A DNA stretch of 64,000 nucleotides from Tuctoria greenei (Eukaryota > Streptophyta > Magnoliopsida > Poales > Poaceae). Position 1 is the first letter of the stretch; the number at the start of each line of letters is the position of its first letter. The notes beneath the pieces are model-generated. The model was not told where the DNA came from. It saw nothing but the letters and a program-made list of their open reading frames with translations, and did no database searches. A program made the position numbers and the translations under genes. Shown one piece after another: positions 53,266-64,000 of this stretch. The stretch covers positions 7,502,001 through 7,566,000 of the forward strand of contig JAYESD010000001.1 in assembly GCA_036927565.1 (NCBI GenBank), read 5' to 3'.

Positions 53266-56029
53266 TGTAATACTCTCATTTTCATGCATCATGTCCTGCA
53301 TTCATCATTAAATATGTTTAACATTAAGTACTATAAAAATGAGCAAGTTAAAATCTAACTAGAAGTAAAACTACACTTAGAAGTTCTGAGAAGTGCGGAC
53401 TTGTCCGACCTCATGCGGACTAGTCCGATTTCTCTCTGAGCTCGTTCGAACATGTCCGTTTTCATGCGAACTATTCCGATTTTGCCTCTGTACAATTTTT
53501 GGACTTGTCCAGTCCATTGCGGACTAGTCCGATATCTCGATTCCTTGAAATTTCGTCAAGTCCCTAGACTTGTCTGGACTTGTCCGATATATAGCAGACT
53601 TGTCCGTTTTCCTCTCTAACTAAGTTCGTACTTGTCCAGACTTATCTGATTTTTCTCTGACTAATATTGGATTAGTCCGGCCTTGTGCGAACTTGTCTGG
53701 TGATCGAGAATCTGAGTTGATATTTTGTTCCGCGACGTGTTTTTAGGTTTTATCTTAAGTGGGCTTAAGGACGTCGTGTCTAACTCTTTTGGAGCCCATG
53801 TGGGACCCCACATCGGCCTCCACCCTCTCTGAAACCGACCTCCATCAAACCCTAATCCTACACTCCTATATAAACAACCCCACCCCTTAACTTTACATCT
53901 CTTTTGCCACTTTTGAATCACATCCAAACCCTAGCTCGTGGATAGCCGCCGCCAAGGAGGGAGAAGGAAATCCAGAGCAAGAAGAAGAAGAGGAGGAAAC
54001 GAAAGAAGATCAAGAGACCAAGATCTCCAATTTTGCTTCTTCATCAACAAGTCACCTTCAAGTTTCTTCATCAACCCTAGATCGTTAAGATCCAAGTGTT
54101 GCCTCCAAATCTCTTGATTCATTGGAGTTTTAAACACCTGATATACCTTCTAATCCCTCTTTCTCACGTGAATTCAACCCCGTTTCTCCAAATTCACGTC
54201 GATCTAGAAGACGCTGATTTGCTGGTTCTGCGTAGGGCGAACTAGTCTGACCAGCAGCGGACTTGTACGGTCACCAGATTCTTAATGATGGATTAATTCC
54301 AATTTGATGTAATATCAACATGATCCCGTGTAAACTTGTTAATAACCATTATAACTGATTAGTGAACATTAATGGTAACTCATTAACTAGTTTAGCTTCG
54401 AAGTTGCATTAATCATGCATGCCATGTCATATTGAGTAACATATGAGCATCTATTGATTGTAATTCTTGTCTTGTATGTTTGTTGCACAGATTAGACGGA
54501 TTTGCGCTAGAGGGTGCTGCGGAGGACCTCCAGCACCAGGAATTTGAAGACTTTGACCCAAACCAAGTCCAAGAGCAAGACAAGTGTCCTTGAACATATT
54601 AATCCTGTTTTTACAATAAATATTTTTTTTTCAAAATTGCATGCTTGTGTCAATTTGTTGGGAATTCCTATGATAGAAAGTTTACTAGCTTTGTTTAAAC
54701 ACCCTTGTCACCTGGAATACATGGTAGAGAGTTGGGAAGGACATTTTACCTTTGCTTCGCTTAATTAATTGGGATGAGAAAACAACTATACCATTTAATT
54801 ATGCATTAATGAGATTATGATTAATATGAAATAGTTAATATGATATGGTAATGAGTGATCTAAGCAAGCCTGATATGCGGGTGGGTTGGAAGACATGGTG
54901 GTTGCTTGCTTTAACCTAAGGACCAGTTCATGCGAGAATATACCAAGACAACAGTGCCACCACGAGGCCAGATATGAGTGCGGTGTAGCTGATTAATTAG
55001 AGTATTGTAGTACTGCGCGGATCACTTGACGCACCGGGGAAGGGGAGTCGGATTAAGTCTGGATTTATGGCGGGACTCCTTAGGATCCGAATGGCACAAG
55101 AGGGGGCCCCTGGTTAAAGATGCGCTCAGTTGGAGGCATCGCCACTGGTAAAACCTCAGTGGGTCCGTACATGCTAGTAGTCCCTTTGTAAAGGCTATTT
55201 TGTGATCTCTTGGCCATACACCAAAGGAAGTGTAATTGGCATAAGGGAGGTTTTTAGTCTCCGACGGGTGATAAAATGACAAACACGTGAGTAAAGCGGT
55301 ACAAACTCTGCAGAGTGTATTGAAACTATCATGATAATCATGATTTTGTTTAAGAGCATCTGGATGACCTACATGATTAGAGGGGTTTTGGACTGGGATG
55401 GTTTGATACTGGTTATGAGATGGTACTATGATTTATGGCAATAGATATGGTTAATAGTAATGAGAAATCTGAAATATGGATGATGGTAATGAAATATGGA
55501 CTGATATTATGATAACTCTATGGTTTATGTTGGTTTTTCTTCATATACATATAATATATTGCTTTTCAAATATTTTAATGTGCTTTTCAGCACTTAGCCG
55601 TTATTATATTCGTCATTTGCATCAGCTACATGTCATACTTTCCCACACTTGTTGAGTACGACATGTACTCACCCTTGCTATTCCCCCACCAACAGTTGCA
55701 TGTCAGATTTGGGAGTATAACGTTGATAATGCAGAGTTTTAGACCGTGTCTGTCATGAGCTTGCCTGTGGTTTGATTGGAGCTACGCCATATCCCTTTGC
55801 TTAGCTGCATAATTGCTTTATTAGATGATTTCCGCTGCATTAGATTAAACTTGTCATTGATATTCATTAGAGTTTGTATTCGAGAATATTATAAATTGTG
55901 TAACAAAATTGATTAATTAATTTTGTCTTGTGGTAATTATATAGTTATCTTTTCATGTATATGTGTTGAACGTCCTAGACATACATATACGTTCCCTTAA
56001 TTTATTTTCAGAACCAACCAAGTGTCACA
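53266..56029 (+). repeat. 3' LTR of the Gypsy element, with paired CGGACTTGTCCG near-palindromes
   Basis: It begins TGTAATACTCTC. Several pairs of 12-bp near-palindromes with a 20-bp pitch lie between 53396 and 53710 (for example 53396/53416 and 53447/53467). A TATA-like TATATAAA at 53867-53874, followed by an ACTTTACATC leader, marks the probable LTR promoter. The rest is AT-rich non-coding LTR. The right end near GTGTCACA (about 56029) is an estimate. Confidence 0.75.
53867..53874 (+). promoter_or_regulatory. Probable TATA box of the Gypsy LTR
   Basis: TATATAAA inside the 3' LTR, in the region expected for the U3/R border, downstream of the palindrome cluster. Confidence 0.5.
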
Positions 56030-56637
56030 ATCATATCCTCTGCTACCGGAGCTCGGCGAGAAGCATTTCGCAGGCCAGGCTGCACTACCAGGCCTGGGGC
56101 GTCAGAACAACAGGCTGAAACACAGCTAAGCTCAATATGGGCTTTAACCGGGCCTGATGCGTAACAGAATATAAGGCCGCACTGGACTCGTGAGCCCATA
56201 GCAGAGACCGCACTGAAGGCTGGACTCGTCCCGTCCGCTTCACCTCGACCAGAAACGGCGCCGGAATGACATGGCCGTGCGCCGCAGCCGCTGCTTCTGT
56301 ATCACCGACAGCTGGTAAAAAAATATCACTGGCGCCGCACTGCAATGCTCTCAGTACGAAGAAGGTAGCGTGATCATGGGGCATTCTATGAATCTTTTCC
56401 TTTCCCATCTCGAGACAGACACACAACGCATAAAGTTCAATGCCTGAACCAAAAGCAAACAGCTAAGCTCGGGGTATCATCTGGCTGTTCAGCATCACGG
56501 CAAGCTCTGCAGCCTATCCTCCCTCGCACTCGCACAGGAGGAGCACTTAAAACCCCCGGCTGCGCTCTCGACCCATCCGATCCCGCCGTCGCCTCCATCG
56601 AGCTCCCACCACGTCGACGAGAGTCGAAGCCGAAGCG
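56030..56637 (+). promoter_or_regulatory. Promoter and 5' UTR region of the calcium-dependent protein kinase gene
   Basis: The 0.6 kb between the estimated Gypsy LTR end and the kinase ATG becomes GC-rich toward the gene. An ACTTAAAAC at about 56546-56554 is the only TATA-like word near the start; the leader after it is CG-rich. The start codon context GCGATGGG is strong for plants. The element boundary lies close enough that LTR-derived sequence could form part of the promoter. Confidence 0.5.
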
Positions 56638-59600
56638 ATGGGCAACTGCTTCACCAAGACGACATACGAGATACCCATCACCACAGAGCCGTCGAACGGC
56701 TACCGGCAGCCGAGCCCCGAGCGCAAGTCGAGGGACGTGCCGATGACCTCGCGCCGGCCGTCCTTCCGGCCGCACCAGCCGGCCTTCCGTCCCTCGAGCA
56801 CGGCCACGGGTTCGATGCCCCGGCGGGCGCCCTCCGGCGAGGTGGGCCCGATCCTGCAGCGACCGATGGTGAACGTGCGCACGCTGTACCACCTGGAGCG
56901 GAAGCTGGGGAGCGGGCAGTTCGGGACCACGTACCTGTGCACGGAGCGCGCCACGGGGCTCAAGTACGCGTGCAAGTCCGTGTCCAAGCGCAAGCTCGTG
57001 CGCCGCGCCGACATCGAGGACATGCGCCGGGAGATCACCATCCTGCAGCACCTCAGCGGCCAGCCCAACGTCGCCGAGTTCAAGGGCGCCTTCGAGGACG
57101 CCGAGTGCGTGCACCTCGTCATGGAGTTATGCTCCGGTGGGGAACTCTTCGACCGCATCATGGCCAAGGGGAGCTACTCCGAGCGCCAGGCCGCCGCCGT
57201 GTGCCGCGACATCGTCACCGTCGTGCACGTCTGCCACTTCATGGGGGTCATGCATCGCGACCTCAAGCCGGAGAACTTCCTGCTCGCCAGCCCCGCAGAC
57301 GACGCGCCACTCAAGGCCATCGATTTCGGCCTCTCCGTCTTCATCGAAGAAGGTTCGTTCGCTCTCTCTATATATATACCGCTTTCTAGTATGTGATTTA
57401 TCTCCAACAATGTAGCCTAAAAATAAGAGTTGTTTGGGCTACTTGGAAGCATCTTTATGTAACCTATTTCGAGTGATCTCCAACAGTGGTTCTAAAATAG
57501 GGTAGGTCAACGGTTTAAGGCGGGAAATCGGTTCATGCTTTCCACCCCACGGCAAGCGCACAACAGGCGTCTTCTTCTAGTTCGACCTCCAAGCCGTTCG
57601 TGGGCAGCACGCCGGCAGCGGCGCCGTACTACGAACGACAGTCGGACTCGATGCCATGGCCGCACGCGGACTCGAGCTGCTCGGGGCAGGTGCTGGCAGA
57701 GGTGTAAAGCCAGTCCAAAATCAGCGAGTGGGAGTGCACTTCGCCACGTCCGACCCCCGTCAACCCGTCGGCTCCATGCTAGGGATGGGAATCCTACCCG
57801 CGGGTGCGGGTACTCGTCGGGTATGGCACCCGATGGGTGCGGGTACGAGTATAAAATTTTACCCGCGGGTCTAACCCGTACCTAACCCGACATGTTGCGG
57901 GTATGGGTTCAGGTTTTACTGCTCGCCTGCGGGTAACCCGCGGGTACCCGAAACTGTTTTGTTATATGTTTTCAACCTGGCCCAAGCCCATATACTACAG
58001 CCCATATAAATATGCAAAACCTTAATCTAACCCTAAATCCATTCTCTCACCAACCAAGCTTTGCCGAGGCACTGCCGCCTTCGGCCTTCCCTAGCCCGCG
58101 CCACCCCGACCCCGACTCCTCACTCCCCCGACACCGCCAGCCGCCTTCGGCCTCGCGCCCTCGCCCCGCAGCCGCTCTCGATCGTCCGTCCCCACCGTCC
58201 TGCCCCGCTCTCGGCTCCCCACGGCCGAATCCGCTGCCACCCCGCCGCCGTGAACCCGAGCTCGACAGCTCGGCTCCCCCCACTGCTTCCGAATCCCCTC
58301 AGCTGTCAGCATCAGTCGCGGCTCGCCACGTCATCGGTCGTGCATAGGGTAGGTGAGGCAGCCCCTGATGGTGCGTGTCGTGGGCCCCCTGGTCGCTACC
58401 CACGCCGTGATCGCGATGCACAGCTGCACTGCCACGTTCGCCGACGGTGAGGACGGCAATGTCTGTTGCGCGACCCCGTACGCGTTGCTCCCGTGTGCTG
58501 CTCAACTTGAAATCTGTAACCCTAGCGGGTACCCGTTGGGTACCCGAAACCCGACCAAAACCCGTCGGGTTCGGGTACAATTTTTTACCCGCAGGTACGG
58601 GTTCGGGTACGAAAATTTACCCGCGCACATTTTTTTTGGGTCAGGTTTTTGCTCTACCCGATCCGAACCCGACCCGTTGCCATCCCTACTCCATGCTGGA
58701 CCTCACCGTCGGTGGCATGGGCGGCCGGCGGTTGCAGGACACTGCGACGGCAGTGATCCTCTCGTCTGCGGCAGCAGCTCCGGGCGCGAGGACTTAGCCG
58801 CCGGACAAGGTGCCAGAGAAGGCAGCAGCGTTCGAAGGAGGGGATCAATGTTTTTCTTTTCTAGTATGCAGTAGTTAGGGATGGGCGCGGTCGCTCCGTC
58901 CCCATCTATGGGCTACAGGGAAGCGCTCCTTAGATGGGCTTCGTAGATAGGCTGACTGTTGGAAGGTGTTTCAACACCTAAATAAGGTTTAGACTACCTG
59001 TTAGGTTATCTGTTGGAGACAGTCTAAGCATACCAAGGGTATCATGAAGAATGAACCAAGCAAGCACAAAGTACCATAAAAAATAACACGAGGCGACTTC
59101 CCTAAAAAATGCAGGTAAAGTTTACCAGGAGATTGTGGGAAGCGCATACTATGTGGCGCCAGAGGTATTGCAACGAAATTATGGGAAAGAAATTGATGTC
59201 TGGAGCGCCGGAGTGATCTTGTACATTCTTCTATGTGGATCACCGCCTTTCTGGGAAGGTGAATAGCAGAATTTGAACACATCTTCATCCTAGCATACCA
59301 CATTACTTCCAGTTGCGTAGTGCTACATGCCAAAATTTGAATATCTATGCAGAAACAGAGAAAGGCATATTTGATGCTATACGGTTTAGCCCACTTGATT
59401 TAACTAGCGCCCCGTGGCCCTCCATATCTGAAAGTGCAAAGGAACTTATCAGGAGGATGTTGGATAGAGACCCCAAAAAGCGTATAACTGCAGCACAGGC
59501 TCTAGGTACAACTCTTAACTACATTTATCACGTATTTCCATTTATGGATGTAAAATTTTATCAGCATTTGCATGGTTTATATCCCCACGTGCAGAACATC

Positions 59601-60584
59601 CATGGCTCAAAGGTGGTGCACCAGACAGACCTATCCACAGCGCAGTCCTATCAAGAATGAAACAATTCAAGGCAATGAACAAGTTAAAGCAATTGGCACT
59701 CAAGGTAAATCTTCCTTAACATGAGTAACTAGTGCTTCGTCTCAGTCAAATTCAGTTGACCGACAGTCTCGTTTCATCGTAAGGTAATAGCAGAGAACCT
59801 ATCCCCGGAGGAAATCAAGGGATTGAAGCAAATGTTCAATAACATGGATACTGACAAGAGTGGCACGATCACAGTTGAAGAACTGAAGGAAGGACTGACA
59901 AAACTAGGATCCAAGATTAGTGAAGCAGAGGTTCAGAAGCTTATGGAAGCAGTAAGATTCCTCATTTTGGTTCAATCTCAGTACAAGTTTATTAGTGTAT
60001 GAAATATACTTCATTAATCATACTGCAGTGCAGGTCGATGTAGACAAGAGTGGCAGCATTGATTATGATGAGTTCCTTACTGCCATGATGAATAAACATA
60101 AAGTCGAAAAAGAGGAGGATTTACTCCATGCATTTCAGCACTTCGACAAAGATAGTAGCGGGTAAAATTAATTATGTCGAACCAAGAACATAATTAGGCT
60201 TTATGCATCATCCTGACGAAGTGTTATGCGAATTTTGTTCATAGCACAACAAATCAACAATTCTCAATAAATTCTGTTGTTTTTCTATTTTTCCTGGTAT
60301 AAAGATGATCTTATAAAAATGGAAAGTTCAATATAATTAGCTCAAGACAACATTAATGACTGCAGATACATAACAAGAGATGAACTGGAACAAGCCATGG
60401 CAGAGTATGGAATGGGTGACGAGGCAAGCATTAAACAAGTATTGGACGAAGTTGATAAAGACAAGGTGAACACATTTCCTGCCACTAAGTAGCCCTATTC
60501 ACACATAATTAATCATTGGCCTCACTGAATTCGCAGGATGGGAGAATTGACTATGAAGAATTTGTGGAAATGATGAGGAAATGA
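56638..60584 (+). CDS. Calcium-dependent protein kinase (CDPK/CPK), eight exons, 521 aa
   Basis: Exons 56638-57352, 59115-59258, 59353-59505, 59595-59704, 59784-59951, 60034-60161, 60366-60465 and 60537-60584 join in phase. The N-terminus MGNCF has the Gly2 and Cys4 expected for N-myristoylation and palmitoylation, so membrane attachment is likely. The kinase domain has GSGQFG (91-96), Lys113, HRDLK (206-210), DFG (229-231) and APE (253-255). The autoinhibitory junction follows, then four EF-hands at about residues 396, 432, 468 and 503 with complete loops (DTDKSGTITVEE, DVDKSGSIDYDE, DKDSSGYITRDE, DKDKDGRIDYEE). The family phosphorylates targets in a calcium-dependent way in stress and hormone signalling. 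The specific paralog is not assigned. Intron 1 is 1.76 kb because of transposons. Confidence 0.97.
57401..59019. mobile_element. Candidate TIR element filling most of CDPK intron 1
   Basis: TCTCCAACA at 57401-57409 has an inverse, TGTTGGAGA, at 59011-59019, and the adjacent bases (CCTAA words) also match in part. Removing this block leaves about 143 bp of intron, close to other CDPK introns. No target duplication was recognised, so the call is tentative. It contains the hAT-like element below. Confidence 0.45.
57780..58688. mobile_element. hAT-like element (909 bp) inside CDPK intron 1, target duplication CTCCATGC
   Basis: The ends are inverted (TAGGGATGGGAATCC on the left, CGTTGCCATCCCTA on the right) with subterminal CGGGTACCCG-like repeats. 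The identical 8-mer CTCCATGC lies at 57772-57779 and 58689-58696. The interior has a GC-rich block (about 58040-58520) of gene-like composition and no transposase ORF; it may be a captured gene fragment. Confidence 0.85.
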
Positions 60585-61460
60585 AGCTATACCTGAGGCA
60601 TCAGTCTGATCTCTTTATGGACAAGGTTGTGTATATATGTTTCAGCAAATACTGCGAGTATAAGAAATAACTGCAAGGTTAAATCAGAACAAGTTGTTTT
60701 GGCAGTTATAAACTGTGGTACAAGATTGATATGTACAATTGTTAATAACCTTATACGCAAAGAGAAAATGTCCATACTTAAACACAGGGCAACACATATA
60801 TTGATATATAAACAGAAGACATATAATCCACCTGAAAACTGGAGCTAATCCTGTCCAGGCTACTTTCACTAACAAGGTGCTTTTGTCGGAATTTTCTTAA
60901 AATTACTATGATTAAAAAAAGAATAGTTAATTCTAGACCATAATATAACGTGAAAATGTGTGGAACGCACGTACTGAAAATGATATTGCAAAACCGCAAT
61001 AGAAACACAATGGGTATACAGTATACTGTATAATTTCTGTTGGGTGCCGTCACCTAAAGCAGCCAAAGCCAACGAAAAAAAGTAGCTAACTTTATTAGCA
61101 GGAGTAGGACATACATAAGCTTATCCATACTATTGAATCTGTATAAGTTATGTTGCTGAGCAGTTAGTTAGGTGATCTCTTTTTCCGTGTGAATGAAACA
61201 AACATTACTATTTTGTATGATGCGGGTGTCCTCAGCTTCTTAGCCTGAAGTCATTTTTTCTTGCAGAAAGGCCTGTGTTGACTTTTTTTTAGTTTTTAAG
61301 AATCTATATACATTTTTTTTACAAAAGTAATGAAGACGCATCCTCTCAGAACAAAGGTAAGAAGAAAAGATAGAAAGCAAATGAAAAGAGATTGACCTTA
61401 TCGATATGACCTACTCATACACACTGGTCAATAGTCATAACAGAAAGTAACCCCATCACA
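60585..61460. other. Intergenic region between the two convergent host genes
   Basis: 3' flanks of the kinase gene (plus) and the oxidoreductase gene (minus) meet here. AT-rich, no ORF or repeat recognised. Confidence 0.6.
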
Positions 61461-63798
61461 TCAGTGGAGAAAGAACTCTGAGAAAGGGATTTGAGACTTA
61501 AGTTCACTGGCTCTTCTGTTGAGACTTCGCAATGTCTCTATATGAGACTCATCTCCTTCAACTGCAATTATTTTGGCAAAGTCACCATTACCAAAATAGT
61601 CCACCACCCTATTAGCAGCTTCAAGTCCAGTCACATATGCTTTTTCCTACCATAAAAACAACATCAACAATAAATACATGTGTTTTTTGCCACCAAATCA
61701 TTTCATGAAGCATTATGCTGACCTTTGAAAAGGATCCATGTCGATTGATTATCCAATCACCAGCAATAAACAAATTTGGAAAGGAAGTTGATCCTCGCAG
61801 CATATACTTGTAAGAACCTGCAAGTAATGTATTTCTTGTATTATTCAATGAAGTATCCCTCAGAGAAAATAATCAGAAGTAAACCAATACTAGCAATGCA
61901 CGCATACTTCAAAAGGGATCAAAACTTTATCATGATTCGTCACAGCAAGAAACAGTTATATGTTCAGTTTGCTTGAACAATATGCGGTGCTGTGGTCTAG
62001 TTTCTAGCATTACAAATCATATGTGGCGGACCTGCAGTTAGTGATAATTCTCACGAATAAAAGCTATTCGAGAATAGTTTTCCTTTTAAGTGGTTTACAT
62101 TACATTAAGATCATCTGAGCTCACCTGGTAGATAGCTGATTACAGATCTAGGAGATCTTCTGACTGATTGTTGGATCACAGTAGCACCATCAAAATCTTG
62201 TATGCATTTCATAAGACGCGATGAAGCTTCAGAGACGATATGTTCATCACTTAGGGGTAACAAATGGCTAGCATTATACTGCAAAAAGGATGCTTGCAGG
62301 AGTAAGATGCATGAACATGCTGTATGTTTTCAAATTGATAGAGGTAGCCTTCAACATACAAATTCAGCCTCCATGACTGTTATTGGTTCCTCATTATAAT
62401 CATCATATACTGACGTGAGGTCAAAGAACGTCAAGCCAGATGAATCATCAAAGCCAGAACAAACATTGGCAACATTTGGTATTGTGACCTGCAATTAAAT
62501 CCAATAAAATTATATTGTGGGGAAAACGGGTAAACTACTACCTTAGCAGGTGAAGTGCATATTAAGTACCTTTTTATCAAACCACAGTTTCACAGAGATC
62601 ACATCAATTGTGGACAATTGGAGAAGATTGGCAAATTCTCGATCAGACCGTAGAAATGAGCTACATAAACTTCACTTGTCAGATCAATTAATTAACGATT
62701 TCAAGTTTTGAAACCTATGGCTCCCATAAAAGTACTACTGTTGGGATGTATATGTTTTGCAGCCGGTTGCCAAGTTACTGAATGTAGTAACCTAAGGACA
62801 AACGGCAACCATACACAGAATTACCTATTTATAATGATGGACTGTAGAGGAGAGAGTCCCATGGCTGAAACAAATGCATCTGCCTCATATACATCCTCAC
62901 CACATATAACTGAAGAGATGCATCCACTGTCCTTGTCTATGCCCATACTTGTTGGAATTTTGTGTGCAACAAATTTTAAGCCTTTCAACTCCAGTGATTT
63001 CAGCCAGGGAGAGAAAATCTTTTCTTCTACTTCCCCACGGCAGAGCAAAAAATCAGAGTTTTCCTTGCAATAGGAAAATTATTTATAAGAATAAAAATAA
63101 CACTGGGACATATGATGATAAAACGATAGAGCTTGTTTGGATTAAATGGGTGTTATAAAAGAACAAAAATGTAAAACCTGATGAGAGAGCATATAATAGT
63201 AAAGCATCCCCAGTGTAGCAGCTGCACTACATTGCTCACCCGGAGCAAACAGGGCAGCCTGAATCGCTGGTTCAAAGACTTCTTTGTAGAGCCTTTGAGA
63301 GCAACCGTACATCTTAAATAGCTCTCTTGCAGTCACTACAGAGGACAATTTTATAAGTAAGCTGAAATAGCTAGTCAGAAAGACATGTCGCACAAGTGAT
63401 CAGTGCTCTAATCCAGACTAATTTGCATATTCAGCCTTTTATGACAATAGAAAACGAAACTTCCTTACTAGTGTCATACTTTCTCCAAGTAGTGTCTGTG
63501 TTGTCAAAGTCAATTACTGGACCAAAGCAACATATACTTGTTAGGAAGTGAGCTGATTTATAACAGAGGTTGAACAGTTGGACAACCATACCAGCAGCTA
63601 TGACAGGTATCGATGTCAATCTATCCACCAGAGGAAGATTGGGGAACTGTAACAAAAGAGTTCAGGATATTGTGAATATTTAAATGGATAAGCAGGTATG
63701 CAGAAAAATATGGTAAGGAAAAAACTTACTTCCGGATATGCAAAGACTCCAAAAGGAGCTGGGAGCCTGGGCTGGTTATGAAAAATGGGGAATTTGAC
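61461..63798 (-). CDS. FAD-dependent amine oxidase, phytoene-desaturase-like, C-terminal ten exons (5' end outside window)
   Basis: Ten exons read on the minus strand: 63798-63730, 63646-63592, 63516-63469, 63335-63178, 63063-62825, 62660-62570, 62488-62360, 62278-62125, 61817-61723 and 61646-61461. They total 408 codons in one phase-consistent frame with stop TGA at 61461-61463. Family motifs include VKFPIFHNQPRLPAPFGVFAYP, a LYKEVFEPAIQAALFAPGEQ stretch, LLCRGEVEEKIFSPWL and the C-terminal FAD-binding block NLFIAGDWI with the following EKAYVTGLEAANRVV. This pattern is typical of plant amine oxidase/phytoene desaturase-like flavoproteins, often plastid-targeted. The Rossmann dinucleotide-binding N-terminus and any transit peptide lie off the right edge. 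Substrate unknown. Confidence 0.85.
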
Positions 63799-64000
63799 CT
63801 ACATGGTGATCAGAACAATACAACACTAAGTGAGATTAATTAAAGACGCTAGCATAGCATGATACTAACTAAATTCAGAAAGAAATCTCTATGAATTTTC
63901 CCATTAACATCAAAGACAAGTAATAAATCCAAGAGAAGTACACTCTGAATTTCAGTCACAAGAATTAGGAAACTTCTGCTGAATCTCAATAATGTCATCT
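63799..64000 (-). other. Probable intron of the oxidoreductase gene up to the window edge
   Basis: No coding sequence of the family is recognised here on the minus strand. The stretch is AT-rich and follows an acceptor-like AG next to the exon at 63798. Confidence 0.55.

Larger units (their letters stand above)
34490..56029 (+). mobile_element. Degenerate Ty3/Gypsy chromovirus (Tekay/Del-like), interrupted by a Copia element
   Basis: In plus orientation: a 5' LTR remnant (34490 to about 34900), then directly gag sequence from about 34915, then protease and RT/RNase H to 37649. The Copia insertion follows (37650-51800), then integrase plus chromodomain (51806-53245) and a 3' LTR (53266 to about 56029). 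The 5' LTR aligns with only the first 0.4 kb of the 3' LTR, so about 2.3 kb of LTR plus primer-binding site and the start of gag are deleted. Many in-frame stops mark it as long dead. The right end (GTGTCACA, about 56029) is approximate; no target duplication was recognised. Confidence 0.85.

Noticed and set aside
56085..57114. Minus-strand ORFs opposite the CDPK first exon
   Set aside because: They are shadows of a GC-rich exon and its leader; the plus-strand kinase frame is clearly the real one.

Overview
The window is nuclear DNA from a grass (Poaceae, probably panicoid-like; species not assigned). Three things point there: host genes with GC-rich first exons and GT-AG introns, dense nested transposable elements (SIRE-type Copia, chromodomain Gypsy, CACTA, PMD-type MULE, hAT, RTE LINE), and CACTA, Copia and RTE termini of the kind found in cereals. 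Only about 6 kb belongs to host genes; most of the rest is mobile DNA.

Layout. 1-4716: minus-strand Copia (SIRE-like) element with partial pol, complete gag and the 5' LTR, running off the left edge; it sits in a degenerate minus-strand Gypsy fragment (4717-7214). About 7215-13540: a MULE region with a two-exon transposase, a truncated plant-mobile-domain-like gene and two broken accessory ORFs. 13904-14797: a hAT-like element with an 8-bp target duplication. 14999-31411: a structurally complete 16.4-kb CACTA element with TGA target duplications. It carries a minus-strand Transposase_24/Ulp1-protease gene (two nonsense codons), two paralogous Pro/acidic ORFs, a 752-bp tandem array, an intact 1133-aa TNP2 transposase and an intact five-exon UBC9/SCE1-like SUMO E2 gene. 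32154-33292: a small three-exon host gene of unknown function. 34490-56029: a degenerate chromodomain Gypsy element, split by a 14.15-kb Copia element (37650-51800, target duplication ACAGG), which is itself split by a 5'-truncated RTE LINE (47723-49774, 14-bp target duplication). 56638-60584: an intact eight-exon calcium-dependent protein kinase gene whose intron 1 is swollen by transposons. 61461-63798 (minus): the 3' ten exons of a phytoene-desaturase-like FAD oxidoreductase that continues past the right edge.

Two signals stand out. First, one CACTA element carries both a SUMO-type protease domain and a SUMO-conjugating-enzyme-like gene. Second, unrelated elements (Copia LTR and gag, Gypsy LTR, MULE non-coding DNA) hold clusters of short near-palindromes, often as pairs or tandems with an exact 20-bp pitch; a second Gypsy carries a palindromic coding minisatellite. 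Exon boundaries were read by eye from GT/AG signals, reading phase and family resemblance. No database search was run.
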